The notes: generated by a model from the sequence alone, not told the origin. Positions 31,460 to 41,480 are shown, counted from the first letter of the stretch. The stretch: DNA of 60,000 nucleotides from Symbiodinium natans (GCA_905221605.1 CAJNDS010000537.1:1-60000); one strand, 5' to 3'. Numbers and translations: made by a program.

Positions 31460-32354
31460 GTTCAAGGGTTTGGGGGGGTTCGGGTTGAGGCGCGTTCAGC
31501 ATCTCAAATCTCAAATGTAAAGATTCCAGTGTGGCTCCTACAGGTGGACATTAGACGGACATCGATAGAGTTACCCAACCTAGTTCCAAATTTGCCGAGC
31601 TTCCTGGGCTACCTAGCTCCCGCAGGAGCGAGCGGCTCCAAAAATTTTCGCTTCATGCGAGCACAATATCGCTCCGGCGGGTCCGCCCTGGCGTGATTTG
31701 AAAGGGGGTATGGTTCAGGGTTCAAGTTTTTTTGTTTTCGCCTGCGGGTGCGCTCGACACCACCCCATTCAGGTGTTAGGGGGTCTGCGCCGTCGCTGAA
31801 GTGCCGACCCACCCAAAGCCATGGGTGGGTCGTGCTAAGAAAGGGCAGGCTCATGTATGACGGGAGCCCTTCGGCTAGTTTTCAGTACTTAGCCTGCCCC
31901 TGCTTTTCTTCAAAAACGGAGGCTTTTTCCTGCATTCATTCAAACAAGGGCGAACATGAGATACACAGCTCTTCCTTCGCGCATAAAAGTACATGCCTTA
32001 CATGATTTCAGTCCTTTCGGTTTAGGCGATCTATGCTGCTGGGGATCTTTACATGACTCGTCTTTTACTGAGGTGTAGTATTGGAGGGTGTGATCCTATC
32101 CTATCAGCCCATAATGTCACCCCCGCACCTATTTTCAACCTCCTTCTCAGCAACCTCCCAAGCACGGTAGCCCAGCATTACCATGTTGGCCCTTTTTTGG
32201 GGTTCAAGGTTCCCTTAAAAAACGTTGCCAACAGTTACTGTTATTGGTGAGTGTATATAAGGTTCCTTTTTAATATTGGTGAGTGTATATACCCGGCGTC
32301 CATTTGAGGGTACAAGAAATATATACCCTACTTCAGATGGTTACTGGGCTACAG
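31460..32354. other. Unique region, no firm gene
   Basis: 31609-31854 (minus) and 31748-32005 (plus) are open frames that overlap, with neither convincing. GTGAGTGTATATA occurs twice near 32246 and 32278, flanking TTTTTAATATTG. 32335 (GGTTACTGGGC) recurs at 17774. Confidence 0.4.
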
Positions 32355-32454
32355 TGTGGTTGCTGTTCATGGCCCGCACCCCATCCGAGCATCCTACGTC
32401 AGGGGCGAGGCGGGATTTCGGGGGCGAGGCGTCGAGGGGATGTCCCGGTTACCC
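32355..32454 (+). CDS. Candidate exon, unknown product
   Basis: Acceptor GGGCTACAG; the donor is the first GTTTAGGG unit. Reads VVAVHGPHPIRASYVRGEAG then FRGRGVEGMSRLP. Confidence 0.5.
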
Positions 32455-32516
32455 GTTTAGGGTTTGGGGTTTAGGGTTTAGGGCTTAGGGTTTAGAGTTT
32501 AGGGATTGCCCCAAAG

Positions 32517-32601
32517 CCTTCTACTGGTACCAAGCAGCTGTCGGCAGAGTTCTGGTTCCCGATGCCATGCCCAACTCTAGCGACCGCTTTCAGCAACCAT
32601 C
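32517..32601 (+). CDS. Candidate exon, unknown product
   Basis: Acceptor TTGCCCCAAAG, donor GTTCAAAG. Reads FYWYQAAVGRVLVPDAMPNS then SDRFQQP. Confidence 0.5.
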
Positions 32602-32683
32602 GTTCAAAGCCCAAACCCTACAACCCTACATCCTAAACCTTATCCCTGGACGTAAACCCAAGCCCCGAACCACCGCTAGCGCT

Positions 32684-32765
32684 GGGTTTTGGAGTACTGT
32701 ACTTTAATACTTGTTTTGGTTCTGGGTTCCTATTCTAGCTACTTATCCCTAAGAAGTACATACTA
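32684..32765 (+). mobile_element. Element type F, copy outside the GNAT gene
   Basis: Shares GGAGTACT-TACTT-AATACTT, TTCCTATT and AAGTACAT with GNAT intron 6 (14622-14744), in the same order and spacing, minus about 10 bp. Confidence 0.75.
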
Positions 32766-32829
32766 CCCTAAAACCTAGACCCTACACATTAAACCCAAAA
32801 CCCTAAACCCTAAACCCGATACTCCAAAG

Positions 32830-32909
32830 TCGAGTATCCGAGAGTGTTGTGCTTGGCCAGAACCCTTGGCGAACGAGCGTCGGGCCCTTGGCACTTTCAG
32901 GGTTTAGGG
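32830..32909 (+). CDS. Candidate exon, frame ambiguous
   Basis: Acceptor ACTCCAAAG. All three frames are open to the following TTTAGGG/TTTCGGG array. VEYPRVLCLARTLGERASG is the most protein-like. Confidence 0.3.
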
Positions 32910-33140
32910 TTTAGGGTTTCGGGTATAGGGATTCGGGTTTAGCGTTTAGGGTTTCGGGTATAGGGTTTCGGGTTTAGGGTTTCGGGTTTAGGGTTTAGGG
33001 TTTCGGGTTTAGGGTTTGCGGTTTAGGGTTTAGGGTTTCCGGTATAGGGTTTAGGGTTTCGGGTTTCGGGTTTAGGGTTTCGGGTTTCGGGTTTGGGGTT
33101 TCGAGTTTAGGGTCTCGGGTTTAGGGTTTAGGGCAGCCTT
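32898..33140. repeat. TTTAGGG / TTTCGGG mixed array
   Basis: Alternating canonical and C-variant units. Confidence 0.85.
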
Positions 33141-33519
33141 GCTGCCTCCGGCAGCTGGGCGTGAGCTTCGTGGTTTTGGGGTTGGTTTGGGGTTTTGGGG
33201 TTTAGGGTTTAGGGTTTTTAGGGTTTTAGGCTTTTAGGGTTTTAGGGTTGAGCGCTTTCTCCAGTTTGGCAAACTATCCAAGCATTCGTCTGGGAAGGGA
33301 GTCCCAAGTCCCCAAACTTAGGCACTAAACCATTCTTGCCACGGGGCTTCATGGAGTTGTACGCCTTGAGGTTGAGGGGTTTTGGGGCCCCTACGCTCTT
33401 AACCCTAAACCCTGAACCCCAAGCCCTGAACCCCAAACCCTAAACCCGAAACCCTAAACCCCAAACCCTGCACCCGAAACCCCAACCCCCAAACCCGAAA
33501 CCCATAAACCCCGCGTCTC

Positions 33520-33591
33520 CGCGTGGCGCTTGAGGTGTTTCTGGCCCTCCAGAAGGAGGTGCGCCTTAGAATCAGGGGCTTAAGCTATGGG
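33520..33591 (+). CDS. Candidate exon, unknown product
   Basis: Reads RVALEVFLALQKEVRLRIRG then LSYG, ending at the donor GTTTAGGG. The acceptor is unclear. Confidence 0.45.
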
Positions 33592-33723
33592 GTTTAGGGT
33601 TTAGGGTTTAGGGTTTGGGGTTTGGGGTTTGGGGTTTGACATACCCGGGGTGCCTAAAACCCATAACAGATAGCTGTTGGGGGTGGGTTAGGAGGTCCGT
33701 GTTGTAAGGCAGTGTCTCATACA

Positions 33724-33882
33724 ATGGGCACCCAGGGAGGGACCAGCAGGGGGGCGGGGCACAAGAATGGCAAGCAAAGTTGGGTGGACCCGTGCGCAAG
33801 CAGGGAGTGGGAAGAACGAAGCCAGCACCGCAGTTGGTTTTGGGGGTTTAGCGCGTCAGATGTTCTAAACCCTAAGCCCTAA
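33724..33882 (+). CDS. Candidate small ORF or first exon
   Basis: ATG opens 52 codons (MGTQGGTSRGAGHKNGKQSW, then VDPCASREWEERSQHRSW), stopping at a CCCTAA repeat. A donor could fall at GTTCTAAAC. Confidence 0.35.
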   Translation: MGTQGGTSRGAGHKNGKQSWVDPCASREWEERSQHRSWFWGFSASDVLNPKP

Positions 33883-33965
33883 ACCCTAAACCCTAAACCC
33901 TACACCCTCAACCCTGAACACTAAACCCTCAACCCTAAACCCTAAACTCTAAACCCTAAACCCTA

Positions 33966-34133
33966 AATCCTACCCTGGCTGTTTCGGGGGGCCATGTCCG
34001 GAACGAGAATTACGGGCCCCTTAAGCCTCTGATTTGGCAGGCCCTCCAGGAGGGTGACGACCCAAGGCTGCGAATGCAGTTGCGTCGCCTGGTGCAGCTT
34101 TCTACGCAGAAGGCACGCTTGCGCGTGGCATGA
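33966..34133 (+). CDS. Candidate terminal exon, unknown product
   Basis: 56 codons ending in TGA: AVSGGHVRNENYGPLKPLIW, QALQEGDDPRLRMQLRRLV and QLSTQKARLRVA. Strongly coding in character. The 5' boundary lies in a CCCTAAA array; a shorter start is possible after the acceptor TTTGGCAG. Another plus frame is open here too. Confidence 0.5.
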   Translation, partial: NPTLAVSGGHVRNENYGPLKPLIWQALQEGDDPRLRMQLRRLVQLSTQKARLRVA

Positions 34134-34324
34134 CGAGGGTTTGAGGTTTGGGCGCCCCTTACCTGAGCCCCTCAATCCTGAAGCCCTGTACCCCTCCATC
34201 CCTCACAGCCCTAGGGCCCTAAGGCTGCTGGTCAACCCTAAGCCCTTAACTTACTTAATGTTACAAAACCCCAAACCCCAAACCCCAAACTCTAAACCCT
34301 ACACCCTAGACCGCTACATACAAG

Positions 34325-34416
34325 TCGAATTCGCGGGCCCGGCCTTTCCCAGACCGGACTTGTTCATGGGCCCTGTCCCTTTTCTTGTTGGTGGTTCTTG
34401 CGAAAAGCCGCGCTAA
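34325..34416 (+). CDS. Candidate terminal exon, unknown product
   Basis: Acceptor CATACAAG. Reads EFAGPAFPRPDLFMGPVPFL then VGGSCEKPR and TAA. Confidence 0.4.
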
Positions 34417-34545
34417 GCAACAAAGAGTCTAGGGTTGAGGGTGCAGTGCTGTACGAAGGCCGAATCCCGAAACCCCGTGCCTGCATAGGGTTTACGGCCC
34501 CCTAAACCCTAAACCCGAAACCCTCTACTCAGTAGCTGAATGAGT

Positions 34546-34640
34546 ACACTTTACACTTTTTGGGAGACGATAATCCCCTGATTTTCCATTTAGAACTGAA
34601 AGTGTACACTCTTTTGGGGCTTATGAACTCAGCAACTAAG
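34546..34640 (+). mobile_element. Element type E, copy outside the GNAT gene
   Basis: GAGTACACTTTACACTTTTT at the left and AGTGTACACTCTTTT at the right are near-inverted. The right half (GAACTGAAAGTGTA...GGGGCTTATGAACTCAGCAAC) matches GNAT intron 5. Confidence 0.7.
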
Positions 34641-34875
34641 CATAGGGTCAAAAAACGCCAAGGTTTCAACAACACAAAGGCAAGGGAACACTTTAACATC
34701 CCCACAGAGACCTCAGCCCTCAGCTTGACTCCCTTGTTCCATGTCGGAGGCCCTAAACCCGAAACCCGAAACCCTAAACCCTAAACCCTAAACCCTAAAC
34801 CCGAAACCCGAAACCCTATACCCTAAACCCTAAACCCTGAACCCTACACCCTAAACCCTAAAGCCTAAACCCAAG

Positions 34876-34989
34876 CCAGAGGCATGCCGTGAGACCTCCT
34901 ACTTCGTCTACTCGGACAAAGTCATTCCGCGGCACGCGCTCGCCTCGGGCAGCGAGAAGCTGGGCTTCACGAAGTCCCAACCTCTCACC
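34876..34989 (+). CDS. Candidate exon, unknown product
   Basis: Acceptor AAACCCAAG, donor GTATTG. 38 codons: PEACRETSYFVYSDKVIPRH, ALASGSEKLGFTKSQPL. Clearly coding in character; no family recognised. Confidence 0.55.
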
Positions 34990-35321
34990 GTATTGCGAAA
35001 CCCCTGAAACCTAAATCCTAACCCCTGAAACCCTAAAACCCCAAACCCTAGACCTTATTCCGAAACCCTAAACCTCAAATACCTCAAGACCTCGAACCCT
35101 AAGACTTGAGAAACCCCGAACCCCAAATCACATAGCCCCTGAATTCCCCAACCCTGAACCTTAAACCGACTAAGCCCTAGACCCTAAACCCCAAAACCTA
35201 CTTGGAGGTTAATGGGTACATGCAATCAGGGTGATAAGTCGGGCAACTATGGTTTTTTTAACTTTAAAACCCTATCTAGCGTACTTAGAACCCGATGCAG
35301 AAGTAGCCCTAAATTCGAAGC

Positions 35322-35460
35322 CCAAAGCCCAAAGCCCAAAGCCCAAAGCCCAAAGCCCAAGGCCCAAAGCCCAAAGCCCAAAGCCCCAAACCCTGTACCC
35401 TGTACCCTAAACCCTAAACCCTAAACCCTAAACCCTAAACCCTAAACCCTAAACCCTACT
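35322..35460. repeat. CCCAAAG then CCCTAAA arrays
   Basis: About nine units of GCCCAAA, then CCCTAAA to 35457. Confidence 0.9.
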
Positions 35461-35483
35461 CATAAGTAGGGACGCGCCCCCCA

Positions 35484-35546
35484 GATTCCCCCAGAGGCCC
35501 CTAGCGAGACGGGGCACTTGGTCAGCCTCTGGTCGCCTCCTCAGCT
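35484..35546 (+). CDS. Candidate exon, unknown product
   Basis: Acceptor GCGCCCCCCAG. Reads IPPEAPSETGHLVSLWSPPQ. A TTTAGGG-type array follows. Confidence 0.4.
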
Positions 35547-35637
35547 CTTAGGGTTTTTAGGGTTTTCAGGGTTTTTAGGGTTTAGGAATTTTGGGGTTTA
35601 GGGCTTTTAGGGTTTAGGGTTTAGGGTTTAGGGTTTA

Positions 35638-35735
35638 GGGTTCAGCATCTCAAGTCCAAGCATTCACTTGTCAGGCAACTCGAGCGTATGAAAAATACCC
35701 ACCCGCCCAAAGAATTCCAGAACAGAAAGAAAATA
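35638..35735 (-). repeat. Array-edge cassette, copy 3 (inverted)
   Basis: TTTAGGG repeats, TTCAGCATCTCAAGTC, a spacer, then GAAAAATACCCACCCGCCCA. This is the reverse complement of the plan seen at 3448 and 8917. Confidence 0.55.
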
Positions 35736-35799
35736 TTTCACTTACATTTTTATTTTCAGGCGTAGAGAATATAATTTCCCGTAATGTACCACTATCTAG

Positions 35800-36300
35800 G
35801 GTCTAAATTGGCTTAGTGTCCCACTATATATGGTCCAAATATGGTTCGTGTCCCACTATCTGGGCCGAAGGTCGTATCTTTACTGGGCCGGGGAGGGAGG
35901 GGGGTGGGGGGGAACGGGGGCCCAGTTCTTATGACCTTCGTGGCCCGAAGGAAATATGTTTACTGGGCACAAGGTCGTTTTTTTTGGACCGAACGACCTT
36001 GCCCGGTAAGAATATGACATTGCCCAGTAAAAAAACTACCTTGCCCATCAAAAAGATGACCTTGCCCAGCAAATTATGACCTTGCCCAATAAAAGTATGA
36101 CCTTGCCCGGTAAAAGATATGACCTTGCCCAGTAAACATATAACCTTGCCAGTAAACCTTGCTCAGTAAAAGTATGACTTTCGGGTCATATTTTTGCCTG
36201 GCACAAGGTCTTTTTGTGGACCGAACGACCTGCCCAGCAAAACATATGACCTTGGCCAGTAAGAAAATGACCAAATGACCTTGCCCAGTAACCCAACATT
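35800..36300. repeat. TTGCCCAGTAAAA minisatellite with hairpins
   Basis: About 20 degenerate 18-21 bp units around ATGACCTTGCCCAGTAAAA. Two places pair as hairpins (CACAAGGTCG T-run GGACCGAACGACCTTG; near 35965 and 36205). No gene seen. Confidence 0.8.
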
Positions 36301-36427
36301 TAAATTATAGATGTAAGAGAGGTTAGGGTTGAGGGTTTAGGGTTTAGGGTTTGCGGTTTAGGAGGGTTTACGGTTCAGGGTTTCGGAGGGTTTAGGAGGG
36401 TTTAGGATGGTTTAGGAGAGTTTAGGA

Positions 36428-36530
36428 AGGTTTAGGGTTTAGGGTTTAGGGTTTAGGGTTTAGGGTTTAGGGTTTAGGGTTTAGGGTTTAGGGTTTAGGG
36501 TTTAGGGTTTAGGGTTTAGGGTTTAGGGCT
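36428..36530. repeat. TTTAGGG array
   Basis: Near-perfect G-strand array after an AGGAGGGTTT block. Confidence 0.9.
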
Positions 36531-36654
36531 TGCAGGGTGTAGAGCTCAGAGCTTGTGGTTGAGAGCTTGGGATGGTTCACGGGGTTCGGGGTCTGGGCAG
36601 CGGCAAAATCCTGCAACGCTCAGGGGCCCGAATCCCAAACCCTAAACCCGAAAC

Positions 36655-36778
36655 CCTACGCCCGAAACCCTAAACCCTAAACCCTAAACCCTAAACCCTA
36701 ATCCCTAAACCCTAAACCCTAAACCCTAAACCCTAAACCCTAAACCCTAAAACCCTAAACCCTAAACCCTAAACCCGA
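36655..36778. repeat. CCCTAAA array
   Basis: C-strand array directly before a coding island. Confidence 0.9.
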
Positions 36779-36780
36779 AA

Positions 36781-36864
36781 TTTCAATCGGAGCTGGAGGC
36801 CATGGATCGGCCAGTGCAACGTCAGATGGCTGCGGCCCGAGTGTGCGGGGCATTCTTTTGGGAG
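36781..36864 (+). CDS. Candidate exon, unknown product
   Basis: Reads FQSELEAMDRPVQRQMAAAR then VCGAFFWE. Possible acceptor AATCGGAG (exon from 36793); the 3' side is ATTAGGG. Coding in character. Confidence 0.5.
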
Positions 36865-36969
36865 ATTAGGGTTTTATATAGGGTGTTAGGGTTTAGAGAG
36901 TTTAGAGGGTTTAGGGTTTAGGATTCAGGGTCTAGGGTTTAGGGTCTGGGTTTAGGGTTGTGGGCTTAG

Positions 36970-37110
36970 GGGGTTGATAGGGCTGAGGGTTTAGAGGGTT
37001 TAGAGGGTTTAGAGGGTTTAGAGGGTTTAGAGGGTTTAGAGGCTTTAGAGGGTTTAGAGGGTTTAGAGGGTTTAGAGGGTTTAGAGGGTTTAGAGGGTTT
37101 ACAGGATTCA
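36970..37110. repeat. TTTAGAGGG 9-bp array
   Basis: About 14 units of a 9-bp TTTAGGG derivative. Confidence 0.9.
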
Positions 37111-37299
37111 GGGTTTAGGGTTGAGAGGGTTCAGGGTTTGTAGGTTTATAGGGTTTAGGGTTTAGAGGGTTCAGGGTCTAGGGTTTAGGGTCCCAAACTT
37201 TTAAATGAGGCCCCCTAAACCCTAGACCCTAAACCCCAAACCCTAAACCCCAAACCCTAAACCCCAAACCCTAAACCCTAAACCCCCAAATGCCTTAAG

Positions 37300-37375
37300 G
37301 TACGGAGATACCTACCAGCGGACAACCTACGACATGGACCCTCCTGGAGCGAAGCAGGCCCGGCTCCAAGTGTAG
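37300..37375 (+). CDS. Candidate terminal exon, unknown product
   Basis: Acceptor TGCCTTAAG, 24 codons (YGDTYQRTTYDMDPPGAKQA RLQV), with TAG formed by GTGTAGGG. Confidence 0.5.
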
Positions 37376-37529
37376 GGTTTCGGGTTTAGGGTTTAGAGTT
37401 CAGGGTCTAGGGTTTAGGGTTTAGGGGGTTTGGGGCGGTTTTGGGGGTTTAGGGTTTAGGGTTTGCCCTAAACAGCCCTATACAGCCCTGACCGTGAATT
37501 CTAGACCCTAAACCCTAAACCCGATAAAC

Positions 37530-37812
37530 CCTATGCACCCTAGACACCCTATACACCCTAAGCACCCTAAACACCCTATACACCCTAGACACCCTAGACA
37601 CCCGAGATACCCTATACACCCTATACACCCTATACAGCCTAGACACCCTAAACACACTGGACACCCTAGACACCCTAAACACCCTAAACACCCTATACAC
37701 CCCAAACACCCTAAACACCCTAACCACCCTAACCACCCTAACCACCCTAACCACCCTAACCACCCTAACCACCCTAACCACCCTAACCACCCTAACCACC
37801 CTAACCACCCTA
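37530..37812. repeat. CACCCTAAA/CACCCTAAC 9-bp array
   Basis: About 30 units of a 9-bp unit. Because 9 is a multiple of three, all frames stay open and give artefact ORFs (Arg-Val, Cys-Leu-Gly and His-Pro repeats). Confidence 0.95.
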
Positions 37813-37885
37813 AACCCTAAACCCTAAACCCTAAACCCTAAACCCTAAACCCTGAACCCTAAACCCTGAACCCTCTGAAGCCCAG

Positions 37886-37948
37886 GAGAGCCAGCCGGCC
37901 GTGGTGAGCACCTCTGGCGTGCTGGAGTCGGCCTTGCGCCTGGGCAAG
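37886..37948 (+). CDS. Candidate exon, unknown product
   Basis: Acceptor TGAAGCCCAG, GC donor GCAGGG. 21 codons: ESQPAVVSTSGVLESALRLG K. Confidence 0.5.
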
Positions 37949-38552
37949 GCAGGGATTTGGGGTTTGGGGTTTAGGGCTAGGGTTTTGGGGGGGTTTGGGG
38001 TTTAGGGTTTGAGGTTTAGGGTTTGGGGTTTGGGGTTTAGGGTTTAGGGTTTAGGGTTGAGGGTTTAGGGCTTTCAGGGTTTAGGGTTCAGGGTTTGGGG
38101 GGTAGCATCGATGCAAGAGAGGCTCCGTTGGAGCACGCCCCAAGCCCTGCAACCCAAAAGAGCCCTAAGGGTAGTTTCATGGGCCCTGAATTGATTTTTA
38201 AGGGAGGGGGCTTGCGGTTGGGGTAGGTACCTAGGGAACCTCAGGGAAGCCTAGGGAGCCCTAGGGGGCAGTAGCAGGGCCGACGCCTCCCGTACAGTAG
38301 GCGCTGGGACGACGCTTTTCTTCAGGCAGCGCAGAGAACGATGCAAACGCCCCTCAACTCTGGCGCAGGGCCGCCGCTTCTCCCATGACTACTGCAGGGA
38401 AGACACACTAGGCAGCTGCACGCACTCGGACAGCGCAAAGGAAACAAAAGGTGCCTGCTGACTGCTTAGGCCCAGACAGCAACCTCTGACTACTTCCAAC
38501 CCTAAACCCTAAACTCTAAACCCTAAACCCTAAACCCTAAACCCTAAGGCAG
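37949..38552. other. Array and unique spacer, no gene seen
   Basis: TTTGGGG/TTTAGGG repeats to 38100. 38210-38275 has a family I-like phrase (GGTAGGTACCTAGGG). 38280-38500 is unique without a convincing frame. CCCTAAA at 38500-38547. Confidence 0.5.
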
Positions 38553-38625
38553 GTAGGAAGAATAACTTGAGCCCGGCCAACGGCCTTGCGGGGACGCAGA
38601 GGAAGACCGAAGTCCCGCCGGGGAG
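38553..38625 (+). CDS. Candidate exon, unknown product
   Basis: The acceptor CCCTAAGGCAG lies in repeat; donor GTTTAGAAAC. Reads RKNNLSPANGLAGTQRKT then EVPPG. Confidence 0.45.
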
Positions 38626-38700
38626 GTTTAGAAACTCTGACTGCAGTAGGGCCTCTCATCCCCATTGGGAGGGGTGAGGAGGCACTCTTGAACTCACTTT

Positions 38701-38773
38701 CAACCCTAAACCCTAAACCCTAAACCCTAAACCCTAAACCCTAAACCCTAAACCCTAAACCCTAAACCCTAAG
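38701..38773. repeat. CCCTAAA array
   Basis: Perfect C-strand run ending CCCTAAG, which could act as an acceptor for 38774-38805 (VPAHKICKES). Confidence 0.9.
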
Positions 38774-38814
38774 GTGCCAGCTCACAAGATCTGCAAGGAA
38801 TCTCCTAGGGTGCC

Positions 38815-38945
38815 ATACCCTTAGCAGCCTTAACATGGTCCCTTGCCTTCTTTAATGGCTTCCGAAGTATTATGTATATAAGGGGTCCCCTTGTCAGGAC
38901 CCTTAGTAGTAGGACCATGTAACTGCCCCAAAAGGAGCCCGTGAG
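38815..38945. repeat. Family I dispersed repeat
   Basis: ACATGGTCCCTTG... and ...GGACCATGTAACTGCCCC are inverted ends of a 125-bp unit. Related ends lie at 24495-24595 and 26456-26520. Confidence 0.6.
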
Positions 38946-38952
38946 AACTTGG

Positions 38953-39080
38953 AGGTTCCATTACGTGTTAACCAATGACCTTATAACTGTACTTATAGCC
39001 ATACCAGGGCACTTAAGGGGCTTAATACGTGGGTTATAGGTACAGCTATAACTGGTTGCTAAGTACCATGAATCTCCAAG
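38953..39080 (+). mobile_element. Family B element ending at an exon acceptor
   Basis: ACTTGGAGGTTCC at the left; ATGAATCTCCAAG at the right, which is the acceptor of the next exon. The core matches 11090-11265 (GTTATAACTGTACTTATA, GGTTGCTAAGTACC). Confidence 0.7.
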
Positions 39081-39172
39081 AAGACGAGGCTTGCCCGGAC
39101 AACCCCATCGTACTCCTTGCGGAAGCCGTGGACTTTGACATTCGCGGAGGCGTGACGAAACACAAGCCCTAA
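39081..39172 (+). CDS. Candidate exon, unknown product
   Basis: Begins exactly at the end of a family B element. 28 clear codons: DEACPDNPIVLLAEAVDFDI then RGGVTKHK. Either a GC donor (GCCCTAAACC) or a repeat-derived TAA ends it. Confidence 0.52.
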
Positions 39173-40079
39173 ACCCTAGATCCTAAACCCTATCCCCTAA
39201 ACCCTAAACCCTAAGCCCTAAACCCTAAACCCGTCCCGCGGTTAGCCTCTGGGGATGCAGGGGGTGTGCCATTAGGAGTTCAACTTAAAGACGGGGGACC
39301 CTTAATCAAGCCTTGAACCCTCAAAGTTTAGGGTGATTCATTTTGGGTTTAGGGTTTAGGGTTTAAGGCTCTACATGCGAGGGTCAGTGGCAGGCACTTG
39401 TCGCAGAGAACCCCTCCTCAGAGTCTGGTGACAAATCGGATGGCCCCTTAAAACAACACCGACAACGAGGTTCAAGCACCCAAAAATGCCGGCCCAAAAA
39501 ATGTCCCAAACAATTGCCACGAAACAAGACCCCCCAAAAGGCACAGAAAGAAGGGCAAACAAGAAAAGCTCCCCAGTGGCCTCCCAAAGCCACCCCAAAA
39601 GGCCAAGACTCCTACTTCACCGCAAAAAGCTGGCTTCGCCAGTCAAGAGGTTGGTTCTTCCGATAGACTCGCGCAACATGCGATAAAGCCTGCCCACAGC
39701 TCCCCGACCCAAACCCTATACAATTAAGCCCTAAACCTTTCACCCTAAACCCTAAACCCTAAACCCTAAACCCTAAACCCTAAACCCTAAACCCTAAACC
39801 CTAAACCCTAAACCCTAAACCCTAAACCCTAAACCCTACAGCGTTCAGGGTAACAGCACAATTGGTGCAGTAACGACGCAAAATATGCAGTAACGACGCA
39901 ACATCTGGCCGGTAGCACCGCGACAGTGCAAGATTGATTGACCACTCACTCGTTGCCTTTGCAGCATGGCTCAAGAGCCAGCTTTTTCCTACGGGCGGGA
40001 GTAACGCCGCGTAGGGCGGGAGCAACGCCGCATAAGGGTTTGCAGGGGTTTCTGTAGGGTTTGCAGGGGGGGGTCTAGT
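39173..40079. other. Arrays and an ambiguous 300-bp open region
   Basis: 39371-39690 is open on both strands (75-codon minus and 66-codon plus frames) and cannot be assigned. CCCTAAA array at 39736-39838. A duplicated GTAACGACGCAA (39868, 39890) and GGCGGGAG-AACGCCGC (39995, 40016) follow. Confidence 0.45.
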
Positions 40080-40159
40080 TCTGTTGCCTCAATCACCCTC
40101 AATCACTGCCCTGGCCCTTCGTCGGCGACTTTGTCCAGCTTCGGCGAGTGAGGAGGAGG

Positions 40160-40268
40160 CGGGACTCGGGACGCACCTTCCAATTTGAGTGGCCTTTCTG
40201 AGCTCGTAGGATGACATTCCAGCTGCCAGTGCCATTGTCCTTTGCGAAGCAACTGTGCGCCATCCTAA
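40160..40268 (-). CDS. Candidate minus-strand exon, frame ambiguous
   Basis: Two overlapping minus frames look coding, one with RTMALAAGMSSYELRKATQI and one starting MAHSCFAKDNGTGSWNV. A donor GTGCGTCC follows both. Confidence 0.35.
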
Positions 40269-40384
40269 GCCCAAGACTCTAGACCCGAAACCCTGAACCC
40301 AAACCCAAACCCTGAACCCTAAACCCTAGACCCTAAACCGTACACTCTGAACCCTAAACCATGGGGTGTAGTATAAGGACTGCT

Positions 40385-40930
40385 GATATGAGGGGTGGGC
40401 GCGCGCGGAATTCAGGAACTCGAGGTTTTCAGGGGGACGGGTGTGGTGGGGGGGGCCCGGGCGCACAAGGGGGAGGGGCGGGTTTGGGGGGGAGGGCGGG
40501 CGCGCGTGGGGGAATCAGGGATTTGAGCTCTTCAGGCCTGAAAACGCCGAAACGGTGATTCAGGGATTTGAGCTTTTCAGGCCTGAAAACGCCGAAACGG
40601 TGATACGCGCGCTGGGGCGGGTTTGGTGGGGGGGGGGCGGGCGCGCGTGGGGGAATCCCCCGTGCGCGCTGGGGCGGGTTTGGTGGGGGGGGGCGGGCGC
40701 GGGCTTTTGAGGCCTGAAAACGCCGAAACAGTGATTTTCTGTGCGCGGGTTTGGGGGGGGGGTGGGGCGCGCGCGGGGGAATCAGGGATTTGAGCTTTTC
40801 AGGCCTGAAAACGCCGAAACGGTGATTCCCCCGCGCGCGCTGGGGCGGGTTTGTTGGGGGGGTGCGGGCGCGCGCGGGGGAATCAGGGATTTGAGCTTTT
40901 GAGGCCTCGGGCGCGCGGGGGAGTCAGGGA
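40385..40930. repeat. GC-rich minisatellite with palindromic core
   Basis: Five copies of a unit with GGGATTTGAGCTTTTC AGGCCTGAAAACGCCG and GGTGATTCCCCC, spaced by GGGCGGGCGCGCG tracts. The core TTTTCAGGCCTGAAAA is a 16-bp perfect palindrome. Confidence 0.85.
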
Positions 40931-41480
40931 TTTGAGGTTAGAAGGCAGCAGGTTCAAGACCGGATGTTCTTTCAGAAGCCCGACCCTGTGAAAACCTCAG
41001 ACCCTTTCATGACTGCTACCAAAAAACCCTGCTATGCAAACCTGAGACCCTGCCGATGAATTACGAGTACTCGGTGGACTGTGGTGCGAATCAGGCGAGT
41101 TGGGGGGCTGGGTTGTCGGGTGCAGGATCCAGCTCGCGTGTGTTCACCGATGGTCGAGGTATCCTTGCCTGCGTGGCTTGCCAGGGTTTGGTTTCTTCGA
41201 AGGGACTTCGTTCTGAAAGCATGAAAGGTTCGCAAGCAAACTTTCCATCGCTGTGTGTCTGGAAGGGATAGCTCCGAGTTCTCAAAGCATGAAGGGTCCC
41301 AAGCAATCTTTCCATCGCTGTGTATCTGTGCTGCGAAGGCAGCAGGTTCAAGACCGGATGTTCTATCAGAACCCCGACCCTTTGAGGGCCTGAAACCCTG
41401 TCCCAAAAACCTGAGCCCCTTCCATGAATGCCATGAAACCCGAGACCCCTTCTGTGCAAACCTGAGATTTTGAAACCCAT
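40925..41480. repeat. Two diverged copies of a 120-bp block
   Basis: GAAGGCAGCAGGTTCAAGAC CGGATGTTCT occurs at 40943 and 41335, each followed by related CCTGAGACCC-rich sequence. Between them CTTTCCATCGCTGTGTTCT-type phrases occur twice. A 189-codon minus frame here is probably not a gene. Confidence 0.65.

Noticed and set aside
37508-37820. ORFs of 95-97 codons made of Arg-Val, Gly-Cys-Leu or His-Pro repeats
   Set aside because: Product of a 9-bp tandem repeat that keeps all frames open.
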